DNA from: Bacteroidales bacterium UBA6401
GTDB lineage: Bacteria > Bacteroidota > Bacteroidia > Bacteroidales > UBA932
NCBI GenBank assembly: GCA_002438635.1
Contig: DJPX01000004.1
Span: forward strand, 9,965-73,964
Direction: 5' to 3'
DNA: 64,000 nt
Positions 53,229 to 61,252 of this stretch are shown here, piece after piece. The position numbers were made by a program, and so were the translations under genes. Each line of letters opens with the position of its first letter. Within the stretch, counting starts at the first letter, position 1. Below the pieces are notes generated by a model. The model searched no databases. It was not told the origin of the DNA and was given only the letters and a program-made list of their open reading frames with translations.

Positions 53229-56200
53229 TTAGAATGTCATCCTTACATTAAAGCCAAAACTGCGAAGGGACGGCATCATAAAATGATCTATTCCCTGATA
53301 ATAGTTACCCGTAGTGGCGACAGCCTCCGGATCAAACGGAGCCTTATTGTAAATCATCAATAAATTACGCCCGACAACGGACAATGTCAAATCGCAGATA
53401 TTAGCAAGACGCTTTTTCGGTATTGTATATCCTATTGAAGCCTCTTGTAAGCGAACATTGGTTCCAGAATAAGTATATTCTTGAGGGAGTGGATTTGAAC
53501 CTCCGACAGAGCTATACCACTTGTTAGCATCTACTAAATCGCCCCCGTTTATAACAACGCCACCATTATCACGGGCAATAGCGGAAGCCTCTGAAACGCC
53601 GTAATAATCAAGAATTGCTTGAGTAGATGAATAAACTATACCACCAAGTCTTGCTGTAAGCAGGAAGCCAAAATTGAAATTACCTACCCTAAAATCATTT
53701 CTCCACGACATATTGGCTTTCGGAAGAACGCTCCCAAGTTTTACATAGTCCTCACTGCTACTGAATGTCTGAGGAGTAACAGTTCCATCCTCATTAACTA
53801 TGATATAGCCATTGGAATCGTACTGGAAATCAGCAAATGAATACAAATCTCCCAATGTACCACCTTCACGAAGTATGAAATGTGCAAGGCCAAGTCCGTT
53901 CATATCCAATTGAGTCACAGAGAATCTCTCCCCAGTAGTCGGATTCAATACATTATCAGCAAGAGAGACTATTCTATTTTGATTCATCGAGAAAGTATAA
54001 CTTGAATTCCATGTGAATTCGTTCCAAGTCTTATCATATCCGAAAGTAATCTCAACGCCTCTATTCATAACATCTCCGGACTGGATATAGATTTCGGAAG
54101 ACCCTGAGCCAGTTGAAATTTGCGGATTAAAGGTCTGATTCCTAGTATTTGTATGATAATATGTCGCGTCAAGGCTAAAACATCCCAAGAACTTCGTAGT
54201 AAGACCTACTTCATAAGAATCTGTAAGTTCCGGTTTTAGATCATACACCGGATATTGTGTCTGTGTATTCCAGCTCAATCCACTTGCATTCCATTGGTAC
54301 ATCGGATTAGCAATATAACGCTCAAATGCGGTACCTACTGAAGCATAAGAACCACGTATTTTGAGGTACTCTATAGCTTGTGGCATTGGCAAAATCTGTG
54401 AAAGAACTACCGAACCACCGACCGAAGGATAGAAGAACGATTTTCTATTTGAATGTGGTCCAGCTAGTTGTGATGGCCAATCATTACGCGCCGTAAGCGT
54501 TAAATAATACGCACCTTTATAGCCCAGTTCGGCAGATCCGAAAATAGACTGCGTCTGTTCACGCCATCCTTCTTGTAGTCTTGTGGTCTTAGTGGAATTA
54601 CTAAGGTTCTGAACATTGAACACATTTGCCAATCCGGCCCTCTCTTCTGACATCTCTCCATCTGCAATAGGGCCACGGTTTTTGAGCGCATCGTAATACA
54701 TATCGGAAATGGATGAACCGAGATTGACCTGAAGTCCCCAATCATCGCCAAAGCGCTTATTAACATTTACCAAAAAATCGGCATATATTTGACGATCAAC
54801 CATATCCGTTATTCCATAAAGGCCATTCTGCGAACTTTCCGTAAGCTGTGTAAATGTCGAAGCATAGAACTTCTCTGTATATTTGGTCATAGACTGATCC
54901 ATCTTCACGCGTCCTGACACATTCAGCCAATCGAGAATATCGTATGATAACTGAGCGTTCAGCATAAAACGATCTTTACGATTCTCTCGAAGGTTACGAT
55001 AATTTATCCAATACGGATTTTGCATTGTCATTCCGGCATCACCAATTGGCCAGTATTGGGTAGAAAGCCTGCGTGTCACATCATAACGCTCATACATCTT
55101 AACTGCGTCCCAACTATTTCCACGAGGGAAAATATATGCACCCACCAATGGGTTATTATATGTTCCCTGGTTGGTCATATTGCGATCCTTCTGCAATATG
55201 TATCCGGCGCCAAGGTCCAAGTGCATCTTGTCCTCAAGAAAAGAGGTGGTATTACGAAAAGTAAAGTTGTAACGACGATACATGTTGTTCGGAACAATTC
55301 CCTCTGAATCTATCATTGAACCAGAAATGTACGTCTGATTTTTCTCGTTCCCCACAGACAAAGAAACGCTCTCATTATGAGTTACACCCGTCTGAAAATA
55401 ATCCTTGGCTGGATCATAACCGGGATTATTGGCAGAGTTCATAAGCCTGCCCCAGCTACGAACATCAGAACCTATAGAAGAATTCAAATCTCCGGTTCCA
55501 TAACGATTTTGGAAGCGAGGAAGAACGAATGGGGTCATTATCTCCACAGAAGATGAAGTGGTAGCAGATACCTTTCCGGCCTTACCTTTTTTAGTGGTTA
55601 CGACAATGGCACCATTAGCAGCGTCCGAGCCATAAAGAGCGGCAGCTGCTGCACCCGTAAGCACTGAAATACTTTCAATATCCTCCGGGTTAATGTCTGC
55701 GATAGGATCCGTCGAGCCCTGAGAGGAGAATTGTGTACCTCCATCTCTTGCTGTTGTAAACATAGGGACGCCATCTATCACATAAAGCGCATTTGATGAC
55801 TGGCTGATGGATTTCATACCACGCATCACTACTTTCGATGCACCACCGACACCAGATGATGAAGCATTGATATTAAGACCGGCCACTTTTCCATTTAAGG
55901 AATTGATGAAGTTCGCATCCTTTACTTTAGTAATCTCGTCTGATTTAACTTCTTGTACATTGTAGCTCAAGGCTTTTTGTTCACGTTTAATACCAAGAGC
56001 CGTTACCACGACGCCCTCGAGTTCCGTACTTTCCTCTCTTAACGTGATATTAAAAATCCTACGCTCTCCAATAGTGGGACGCTCAATTTCATAACCTAAA
56101 AAGTTGAACTCGAGTTGTGAGCCTAACTGCTCCGGAGCCACCTCTAACGAAAATTTTCCGTCAAGATCCGTGGTCGTTCCATTGGTAGTTCCTACCACGA

Positions 56201-56603
56201 ATACGAAAACACCCGGAATAGCTACTCCGCCTTCATCCTTTACAATTCCAGAAAGTACAGCAGGCTTGCCTGTGCTTACCTCTTGTGATAGATAAATGTG
56301 GTGCCCTTCAATCTTATAAGAAACACCTACAGGTGTAAACAAAGCATCACATACCTTTCGTATACCTTCGTCTTTCACATTGATACTAACCCTTTTAGAA
56401 AGATCTACTGAGTTGATGAAGAACAGATACGAAGACTGTTCCTTAATAGAAGTAATTGCCTTTTCGAGCGTGACGTCCTTAAGTTCCAAGGTGATTTTAG
56501 AGTCATTTGCTTGTCCAGCCGCATAAGTCGCGACAGAAAGATGAAGCAAAATCAAGAAACTAAGCACGCTGCATAAGTTTTGCAGAATACGTCGTTTTTG
56601 CAT
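53229..56603 (-). CDS. SusC/RagA-like TonB-dependent transporter with STN signalling domain
   Basis: This 1124-residue transporter imports oligosaccharides across the outer membrane with TonB energy. After the signal peptide (about 1-29) comes an STN domain (about 37-110, KITLELKDVTLEKAITSIKE). STN domains pass a signal to a FecR anti-sigma factor, which fits the gene just upstream. A carboxypeptidase-like domain (about 115-195) and a plug (about 205-340, RGMKSISQSSNALYVIDGVP) follow, then the 22-strand barrel. The C-terminus ends in RMTF. No TAnnTTTG element precedes the gene on the minus strand, consistent with ECF-dependent transcription. The start codon overlaps the promoter of a predicted antisense RNA. 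Confidence 0.94.
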   Translation of the reverse strand: MQKRRILQNLCSVLSFLILLHLSVATYAAGQANDSKITLELKDVTLEKAITSIKEQSSYLFFINSVDLSKRVSINVKDEGIRKVCDALFTPVGVSYKIEGHHIYLSQEVSTGKPAVLSGIVKDEGGVAIPGVFVFVVGTTNGTTTDLDGKFSLEVAPEQLGSQLEFNFLGYEIERPTIGERRIFNITLREESTELEGVVVTALGIKREQKALSYNVQEVKSDEITKVKDANFINSLNGKVAGLNINASSSGVGGASKVVMRGMKSISQSSNALYVIDGVPMFTTARDGGTQFSSQGSTDPIADINPEDIESISVLTGAAAAALYGSDAANGAIVVTTKKGKAGKVSATTSSSVEIMTPFVLPRFQNRYGTGDLNSSIGSDVRSWGRLMNSANNPGYDPAKDYFQTGVTHNESVSLSVGNEKNQTYISGSMIDSEGIVPNNMYRRYNFTFRNTTSFLEDKMHLDLGAGYILQKDRNMTNQGTYNNPLVGAYIFPRGNSWDAVKMYERYDVTRRLSTQYWPIGDAGMTMQNPYWINYRNLRENRKDRFMLNAQLSYDILDWLNVSGRVKMDQSMTKYTEKFYASTFTQLTESSQNGLYGITDMVDRQIYADFLVNVNKRFGDDWGLQVNLGSSISDMYYDALKNRGPIADGEMSEERAGLANVFNVQNLSNSTKTTRLQEGWREQTQSIFGSAELGYKGAYYLTLTARNDWPSQLAGPHSNRKSFFYPSVGGSVVLSQILPMPQAIEYLKIRGSYASVGTAFERYIANPMYQWNASGLSWNTQTQYPVYDLKPELTDSYEVGLTTKFLGCFSLDATYYHTNTRNQTFNPQISTGSGSSEIYIQSGDVMNRGVEITFGYDKTWNEFTWNSSYTFSMNQNRIVSLADNVLNPTTGERFSVTQLDMNGLGLAHFILREGGTLGDLYSFADFQYDSNGYIIVNEDGTVTPQTFSSSEDYVKLGSVLPKANMSWRNDFRVGNFNFGFLLTARLGGIVYSSTQAILDYYGVSEASAIARDNGGVVINGGDLVDANKWYSSVGGSNPLPQEYTYSGTNVRLQEASIGYTIPKKRLANICDLTLSVVGRNLLMIYNKAPFDPEAVATTGNYYQGIDHFMMPSLRSFGFNVRMTF

Positions 56604-56610
56604 AATTTTG
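56579..56610 (+). promoter_or_regulatory. Antisense promoter overlapping the susC start codon
   Basis: TTTG (56579-56582), exactly 20 bases, then TAATTTTG (56603-56610) is a full match to the Bacteroidota housekeeping promoter. It reads away from susC, on the plus strand, and its -7 element overlaps the susC ATG. Predicted transcription start is about 56615. It is the best promoter match I found in the window. Confidence 0.75.
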
Positions 56611-56614
56611 TTAA

Positions 56615-56690
56615 AAATAATGGTTTATTTGTTATCAAAAGGCCATTCCGAAGCTTGTGGTGTTTATGGTTCATCCCACAAGCTTTTTTG
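56615..56690 (+). ncRNA. Predicted antisense small RNA against the susC 5' leader (DonS-like)
   Basis: A promoter (56579-56610) and a terminator (56651-56689) define a transcript of about 76 bases on the plus strand, antisense to the susC leader between the fecR stop and the susC ATG. A 5' hairpin can form between AATGG (56619-56623) and CCATT (56643-56647); the 3' hairpin is the terminator. No peptide is encoded. In Bacteroides fragilis the RNA DonS has this size, position and direction in an N-glycan locus and represses it; similar RNAs occur in other loci. The ends are inferred and unmapped. Confidence 0.7.
56651..56689 (+). terminator. Terminator of the antisense RNA
   Basis: AAGCTTGTGG (56651-56660) and CCACAAGCTT (56676-56685) form a perfect 10-bp stem with a 15-base loop, followed by a T-run (56684-56689) on the plus strand. 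On the minus strand the stem is followed by CGGAATGG with no T-run, so it does not serve fecR. The direction fits only an antisense transcript. Confidence 0.75.
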
Positions 56691-56699
56691 TAACCCGTT

Positions 56700-57677
56700 T
56701 TAATGTATAATTATCGTTCCTGTGCTATAATCCTTAGTATAACTAAAATCCGCTACATTTCTTAAAGTATTCAAGGCGTAATCTATACCATCACTGATTC
56801 TTAACTCACCTTCCGAGTAGAACAACTGTGGCATTTCCTTCCTATCGATTACGATCTTAACTCCAAATGCGCGTTCTATATTACGCATAAGCATTCGGAA
56901 ATCCATTCCCTCTATATTCAATATACCCTCTGTCCAGCGGTATTGGTCTTTCACCTTACGATTAGCATTCTTCAAAAGCGTATTTCCCTCTAAAGATACC
57001 GTCTCTCCTGGAGACATTGTAATCTCTTGAGATTCATTTCTCACCTTCACCGAACCATTTAAAAGAGCGACACTAAATACTTTCTCGCATTCATCTGCAA
57101 TAACGTCGAACTCTGTTCCATATACTTGAATATCAGATGCAAATGTTTTAACCACAAATGGTCTTTGTGCAGCGTGCGACACTTCAAAACAAGCCTCTCC
57201 CGAAAGTATCACATCCCTGCGGTCATCGGCAAATCGAACCGGGTAACTAAGCTTTGCCCCTGAATTCAATTTCACCTTTGTCCCATCTTCCAATACTATA
57301 TCCATTCTGTTTCCCGCAGGAACCTCGATGGTATTCATGGTCTGTGCAAGCACTTTATTTTGACGATTTTGCGCCACCCAATATGCGCCTCCACACACAA
57401 GCACTGCCGCAAGTACATTGGCAAATGCTAATGCGAATCTGCGACCAACAGTACTGGTATTTGAAGTGCGCGTATGCATTGGCCTACCCTCGATAGACTC
57501 CATAGACGCTGACATCATCCACTTTTCATAAAGCTTGGATGCCCTACGATAACGGCTTCTATTCCTATCACTCTCGACGATCCACGCTCCTATAATCCTT
57601 TTCTCCACTTCTGTAGCATCACCTGAAAAGTAGCGGAAAAGCATCTCGTCACTTATTATGTCTTTATTATCTTTCAT
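56700..57677 (-). CDS. FecR-family anti-sigma factor
   Basis: The 325-residue protein controls an ECF sigma factor and receives a signal from the STN domain of a TonB-dependent transporter. The N-terminal cytoplasmic part holds the anti-sigma segment (DEMLFRYFSGDATEVEKRIIGAW, about 10-32). A transmembrane helix follows at about 80-101 (FALAFANVLAAVLVCGGAYWV). The periplasmic FecR domain spans about 118-225 (EVPAGNRMDIVLEDGTKVKLNSG, FVVKTFASDIQVYGTEFDV), and a C-terminal DUF4974 domain ends the protein. It lies 96 bases upstream of susC, and its sigma factor gene is divergent (57864) rather than in the same operon. Confidence 0.93.
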   Translation of the reverse strand: MKDNKDIISDEMLFRYFSGDATEVEKRIIGAWIVESDRNRSRYRRASKLYEKWMMSASMESIEGRPMHTRTSNTSTVGRRFALAFANVLAAVLVCGGAYWVAQNRQNKVLAQTMNTIEVPAGNRMDIVLEDGTKVKLNSGAKLSYPVRFADDRRDVILSGEACFEVSHAAQRPFVVKTFASDIQVYGTEFDVIADECEKVFSVALLNGSVKVRNESQEITMSPGETVSLEGNTLLKNANRKVKDQYRWTEGILNIEGMDFRMLMRNIERAFGVKIVIDRKEMPQLFYSEGELRISDGIDYALNTLRNVADFSYTKDYSTGTIIIH

Positions 57678-57845
57678 CGAAAATTCTCGTCTTTCGTGCT
57701 TTATATGTAGTTTACAAAAAAAGTGTCACTCACACTCTCTAATATAAGAACGATACAAAAAACATTTTTGACATCTATAATTTTAATTTTTATGTAAGAT
57801 TTCAAAACAGATTCTAACTTATGCAACTTATTTTTTAAAAGTTAC

Positions 57846-57853
57846 TATCTTTG
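57846..57853 (+). promoter_or_regulatory. -7 promoter element of the ECF sigma gene
   Basis: TATCTTTG matches TAnnTTTG exactly and ends 10 bases before the sigma factor ATG, giving a leader of only a few bases. The -33 region is poor. The remaining 57678-57845 gap shows no clear fecR promoter and only a 5-bp AGTGT/ACACT inverted repeat near 57723. Confidence 0.45.
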
Positions 57854-57863
57854 TTACATAATT

Positions 57864-58433
57864 ATGCTTAACGAAAAGCCACATAAACTCACCATCGATG
57901 ACATTCTACTTCTAAACGAGGAAAGACTGCGGTTCGTAAAAATCGCGCAAAGATATGTGGGGAAACGCGATATTGCCGAAGATATTTACCAAGATAGCAT
58001 AGTCAAAATCCTCAACCGAAGAGATGAGATAGAAGTCAAAGATATCCGTGGCTACTTTTTAATAGCGATAAAGAACCGCTGTCTGGATTACCTTAAAAGC
58101 AGGATTGCTCGAGATTCCATACCCGCAGAACTGAAAGAGTTGGCCATCGAAGATATGAAGCTCCTCTCAGACTCAGGAGAAAACGACTATCCGCTATACG
58201 TAGATTTACCTATACTGCTTAGTAAAGTTAAAGAAAACCTTAGCGAGCTTTCATACGAAATATTCACCGCGAAAAAGCTGTCTCGAATGTCAGCTAAAGA
58301 AATCGCAATAGAATTCGGCGTTTCTGAACGCAAAGTCAATTTTGAAATTCAGCGCGCATCAAAACTCTTTCGAAAAGTATTTAAGGACTACTTCGTGCTG
58401 TTTGTGGTGGCTGTAATGACTTCTTCTTACTAA
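57864..58433 (+). CDS. ECF RNA polymerase sigma factor
   Basis: The 189-residue protein has sigma region 2 at about 20-85 (RFVKIAQRYVGKRDIAEDIYQDSIVKIL and GYFLIAIKNRCLDYLKSR) and region 4 at about 125-175 (LSELSYEIFTAKKLSRMSAKEIAIEFGVSERKVNFEIQRASKLFRK). It would recruit RNA polymerase to susC when the FecR protein releases it. The usual sigma-fecR order in one operon is absent: the gene is head to head with fecR, 186 bases apart. The C-terminal 15 residues are hydrophobic (FVLFVVAVMTSSY), which is a little unusual. A bidirectional terminator follows. Confidence 0.93.
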   Translation: MLNEKPHKLTIDDILLLNEERLRFVKIAQRYVGKRDIAEDIYQDSIVKILNRRDEIEVKDIRGYFLIAIKNRCLDYLKSRIARDSIPAELKELAIEDMKLLSDSGENDYPLYVDLPILLSKVKENLSELSYEIFTAKKLSRMSAKEIAIEFGVSERKVNFEIQRASKLFRKVFKDYFVLFVVAVMTSSY

Positions 58434-58435
58434 AA

Positions 58436-58463
58436 AATCCGATCCTTTTTCGAGGACCGGATT
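58436..58463. terminator. Bidirectional terminator between sigma factor and EF-G2 genes
   Basis: AATCCGATCCT and AGGACCGGATT pair over 11 positions with one A-C mismatch around the loop TTTTCG. A-rich sequence before and TTTAT after allow use on both strands. It lies between the convergent ends at 58433 and 58485 and closes the glycan locus. Confidence 0.75.
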
Positions 58464-58484
58464 TTATCTATACATTGCGCTATT

Positions 58485-60599
58485 CTATTCGTCTTCAGTA
58501 TCCTGAGCCGCATATTCTGCGAGGAGTTTAGCCTGCACATCACCAGGAACCGGCTGATAATCGGCAAATTCCATCGTGAATGTAGCTGAACCCGATGTCA
58601 ATGAACTAAGAACCGTAGAATAACGATATAACTCAGCAAGCGGAACTCTAGCCTTAAGAACCGAGAACCCCTTATCGGTTCCTAGATCGCCTAATATACC
58701 GCGACGATTCTGCAAATCTGACATTACTGCTCCCTGATACTCTCCTGGAGTCATTATTTCAACATTATAAATAGGTTCCAGAATCTTCGGACCTGCATTA
58801 CGGAACGCTTCTTTGAAGGCATTACGACCTGCAATTATAAATGCGATTTCTTTAGAATCCACTGGGTGCATCTTGCCATCATACACAAACACTCTAATAT
58901 CACGAGCATAAGAGCCTGTAAGAGGACCCTCCACCATCTTGTCCTTTATACCTTTCAAGATAGCTGGCATAAAGCCCAAATCGATAGCACCACCGACGAC
59001 ACAATTATAGAATTCGAGCTTTCCACCCCAGTCAAGATCTACAGTCTCTGATGTTTTGACATTAAGTTGAGTATCTTTCCCGTCTATATTGAACTTAGTC
59101 TTCAACTCGCCTTCTGCAGGGCATACAAGAAGATGGACTTCACCAAACTGACCAGCTCCACCGGACTGTTTCTTATGACGATATTGCGCATTAGATATCT
59201 TAGTTATAGTCTCACGATAAGGCACCTTAGGGGCAAACAATTCGACATCTATACCGAATTCATTATTAATGCGCCATTTAACCATATTAATGTGCTGTTC
59301 TCCATTACCGCTTAATATCGTCTGACGAAGTTCCTTAGAGTATTCTACTACGACTGTAGGGTCCTGATTTGAAATCTTCTTCAAAGCATCGCCCAACTTC
59401 TGCTCGTCCTGTTGAACCTTGGCCTTTATAGCACAACGATATTTAGGAGCCGGGAATATTATCTTATCATAGATGATACCCGCACCGGGAGCACAAAGAG
59501 TAGTATTGGCTCTACCATTCTTAAGTTTCACCACGCATCCGAAATCTCCGGCGTGAAGATTCTGAACAGGCTCCCTCTTGTTTCCGGCTACAGCATAAAT
59601 GGTCGAGAATTTCTCTTTGTTAAAAGTACGTGGATCTTCGTACTCTGACCCAGAACTTACTATACCGGACATTACTTTGAAATACGAAACCTCTCCTACG
59701 TGCGGTTCCACATCGTTTTGATATATAAATAGGGATGCCGGCTTATTCTCATCCACGTCAGGAGCTACAGCTACATTTTTCGTGAACTCCAATAGACGTT
59801 TTACGCCGATATCTTTCTTAGCACTCACGCACATTATAGGGAAGACTTCCCTATTTTTTATTCCTACGGCAAGACCTGCACGGATTTCATCCTCCGTGAG
59901 TGTCCCCATTTCGAAAAATTTCTCCATCAGAGTATCATCAAACTCTGCAGCCTTTTCAATAAGTTCCTGACGCGCTACTTCTGCTTCGTCTCTATACTCT
60001 TCTGGTATCTCTAAATCCTCACGCGTTCCGTTTTCGTCCTTGAAGTGATAATACTTCATAGTTAAAACATCCACGAAACCATCAAATCCAGCACCCACTT
60101 TAGTAGGGAACTGTATAGGGATGATATTATTTTTTCCTAATTCCTCTTTTATTGAAGAAAGTGTCATCTCCCAATCAGCCTTATCCCCATCGAGTTGATT
60201 TACAGCTATTACCAGAGGAATATTATATTTATCGGCATGGCGTAAAAGGCCTCGTGTACCTACCTCCACGCCCTGTTGCGCATTTATCACAAGAATACCA
60301 TTTTCACATACTTTAAAAGCAGACACTGCGCCACCTATAAAATCGTCTGACCCTGGTGCATCAATGATATTTATCTTCTTGTTCATAAACTCTGCATATA
60401 GCGGAGTCGCATAAATGGATCTTTGATTAAGCTTTTCAAGTTCATTGTTATCTGAAACCGTGTTCTTATCCTCCACTGTTCCTCGTCTGTCGATAACCTT
60501 GCCCTCGAAAAGCATAGCTTCAGATAACGTGGTTTTACCCGACTTGGTCGCACCAAGCAGCACCACGTTTCTAATGTCATTTTTAGAATACTCTTTCAT
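58485..60599 (-). CDS. fusA2: EF-G paralogue with degenerate GTPase motifs (EF-G2 type)
   Basis: The 704-residue protein has all five EF-G domains, but the G domain is altered. The P-loop is GATKSGKTT (16-24). Switch I is shortened and lacks the RGIT motif (RSIYA instead). G3 reads DAPGSDDF (80-87) where EF-G has DTPGHVDF, so the catalytic histidine is replaced by serine. G4 is NQLD, not NKxD. Domain IV has KKQSGGAGQFGEVHL, as in true EF-G. A Bacteroides thetaiotaomicron paralogue of this type supports translation without GTP hydrolysis and is induced in carbon limitation; I infer a similar role. A promoter lies at 60630-60661. Confidence 0.9.
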   Translation of the reverse strand: MKEYSKNDIRNVVLLGATKSGKTTLSEAMLFEGKVIDRRGTVEDKNTVSDNNELEKLNQRSIYATPLYAEFMNKKINIIDAPGSDDFIGGAVSAFKVCENGILVINAQQGVEVGTRGLLRHADKYNIPLVIAVNQLDGDKADWEMTLSSIKEELGKNNIIPIQFPTKVGAGFDGFVDVLTMKYYHFKDENGTREDLEIPEEYRDEAEVARQELIEKAAEFDDTLMEKFFEMGTLTEDEIRAGLAVGIKNREVFPIMCVSAKKDIGVKRLLEFTKNVAVAPDVDENKPASLFIYQNDVEPHVGEVSYFKVMSGIVSSGSEYEDPRTFNKEKFSTIYAVAGNKREPVQNLHAGDFGCVVKLKNGRANTTLCAPGAGIIYDKIIFPAPKYRCAIKAKVQQDEQKLGDALKKISNQDPTVVVEYSKELRQTILSGNGEQHINMVKWRINNEFGIDVELFAPKVPYRETITKISNAQYRHKKQSGGAGQFGEVHLLVCPAEGELKTKFNIDGKDTQLNVKTSETVDLDWGGKLEFYNCVVGGAIDLGFMPAILKGIKDKMVEGPLTGSYARDIRVFVYDGKMHPVDSKEIAFIIAGRNAFKEAFRNAGPKILEPIYNVEIMTPGEYQGAVMSDLQNRRGILGDLGTDKGFSVLKARVPLAELYRYSTVLSSLTSGSATFTMEFADYQPVPGDVQAKLLAEYAAQDTEDE

Positions 60600-60629
60600 T
60601 TTATTATTAGTTTTTGTGTGTCCGAATTA

Positions 60630-60661
60630 CAAATCTAAACTTTTTAAATAATAATTCCAAT
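60630..60661 (-). promoter_or_regulatory. Promoter of the EF-G2 gene
   Basis: On the minus strand ATTG, a 20-base spacer and TAGATTTG fit the Bacteroidota promoter with one mismatch in the -33 box. The leader to the ATG at 60599 would be about 25 bases. No obvious operator is seen. Confidence 0.6.
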
Positions 60662-60685
60662 ATTTGAATTCGCAAAGGGCATATC

Positions 60686-61252
60686 TTACCCGAAAAATTT
60701 CCTTAACCACCCCTGATCCACTTTTACAAGTCCACGGGCAGTCTCGACTATCTCGGGATTTCGAGACAGAATGCCCATTGCATCGGCATAGACATTCTGA
60801 CCTATCTCTATCAAATGCATTTCGCCTTTTTCTGGGTAGGCAAAAACTATCTGTGCGTCAGAGCCTTCCATCTTATAGAATTTTAGTTGCACATCCTTGC
60901 TCATTTCTTGAAGAGTCACGAATTTACATATTTCCATAGCGACATCGTCAAGTCCAGCATCGAAGATCTTTATCTTCTCTATTAAATCGCCGACAGTCTC
61001 CACCTGCCTACACGTGTAGCCTTCCAATCCTGGAGAAGACATGGAAACACGGCTCAGTACGATTAAAATGTGCTGCGTGGGATCATTGTAAACAAAATCT
61101 TCACTATATAGATTCACTTGTCCGCAATAAGGGCAAGTGACTAAAAAGAAAGTGCCATCCAATATCTTTTCTTTAAGTTCGGGACGGCTCGCCACATTTA
61201 CACTTTTAGGAAGTCCAGCATCAAAAAACTTCGCACATTTACTACATATCAT
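60686..61252 (-). CDS. CpXC domain protein
   Basis: The 188-residue protein begins MICSKCAKFFDAGLPKSVNV and has a second pair in VTCPYCGQVNLYSEDFVYND, so four cysteines (CxxC ... CxxC) probably bind one zinc. This is the CpXC domain, of unknown function. The C-terminal 100 residues (from about 80) contain helices and the EKIKIFDAGLDDVAMEICKF block, as in homologues. It should be cytoplasmic. It overlaps the 3' end of the large secreted protein gene by 11 bases and lies downstream of it in one operon. Confidence 0.82.
   Translation of the reverse strand: MICSKCAKFFDAGLPKSVNVASRPELKEKILDGTFFLVTCPYCGQVNLYSEDFVYNDPTQHILIVLSRVSMSSPGLEGYTCRQVETVGDLIEKIKIFDAGLDDVAMEICKFVTLQEMSKDVQLKFYKMEGSDAQIVFAYPEKGEMHLIEIGQNVYADAMGILSRNPEIVETARGLVKVDQGWLRKFFG

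Noticed and set aside
56651..56685. Hairpin as terminator of fecR
   Set aside because: On the minus strand no T-run follows the stem; the T-run is present only on the plus strand.
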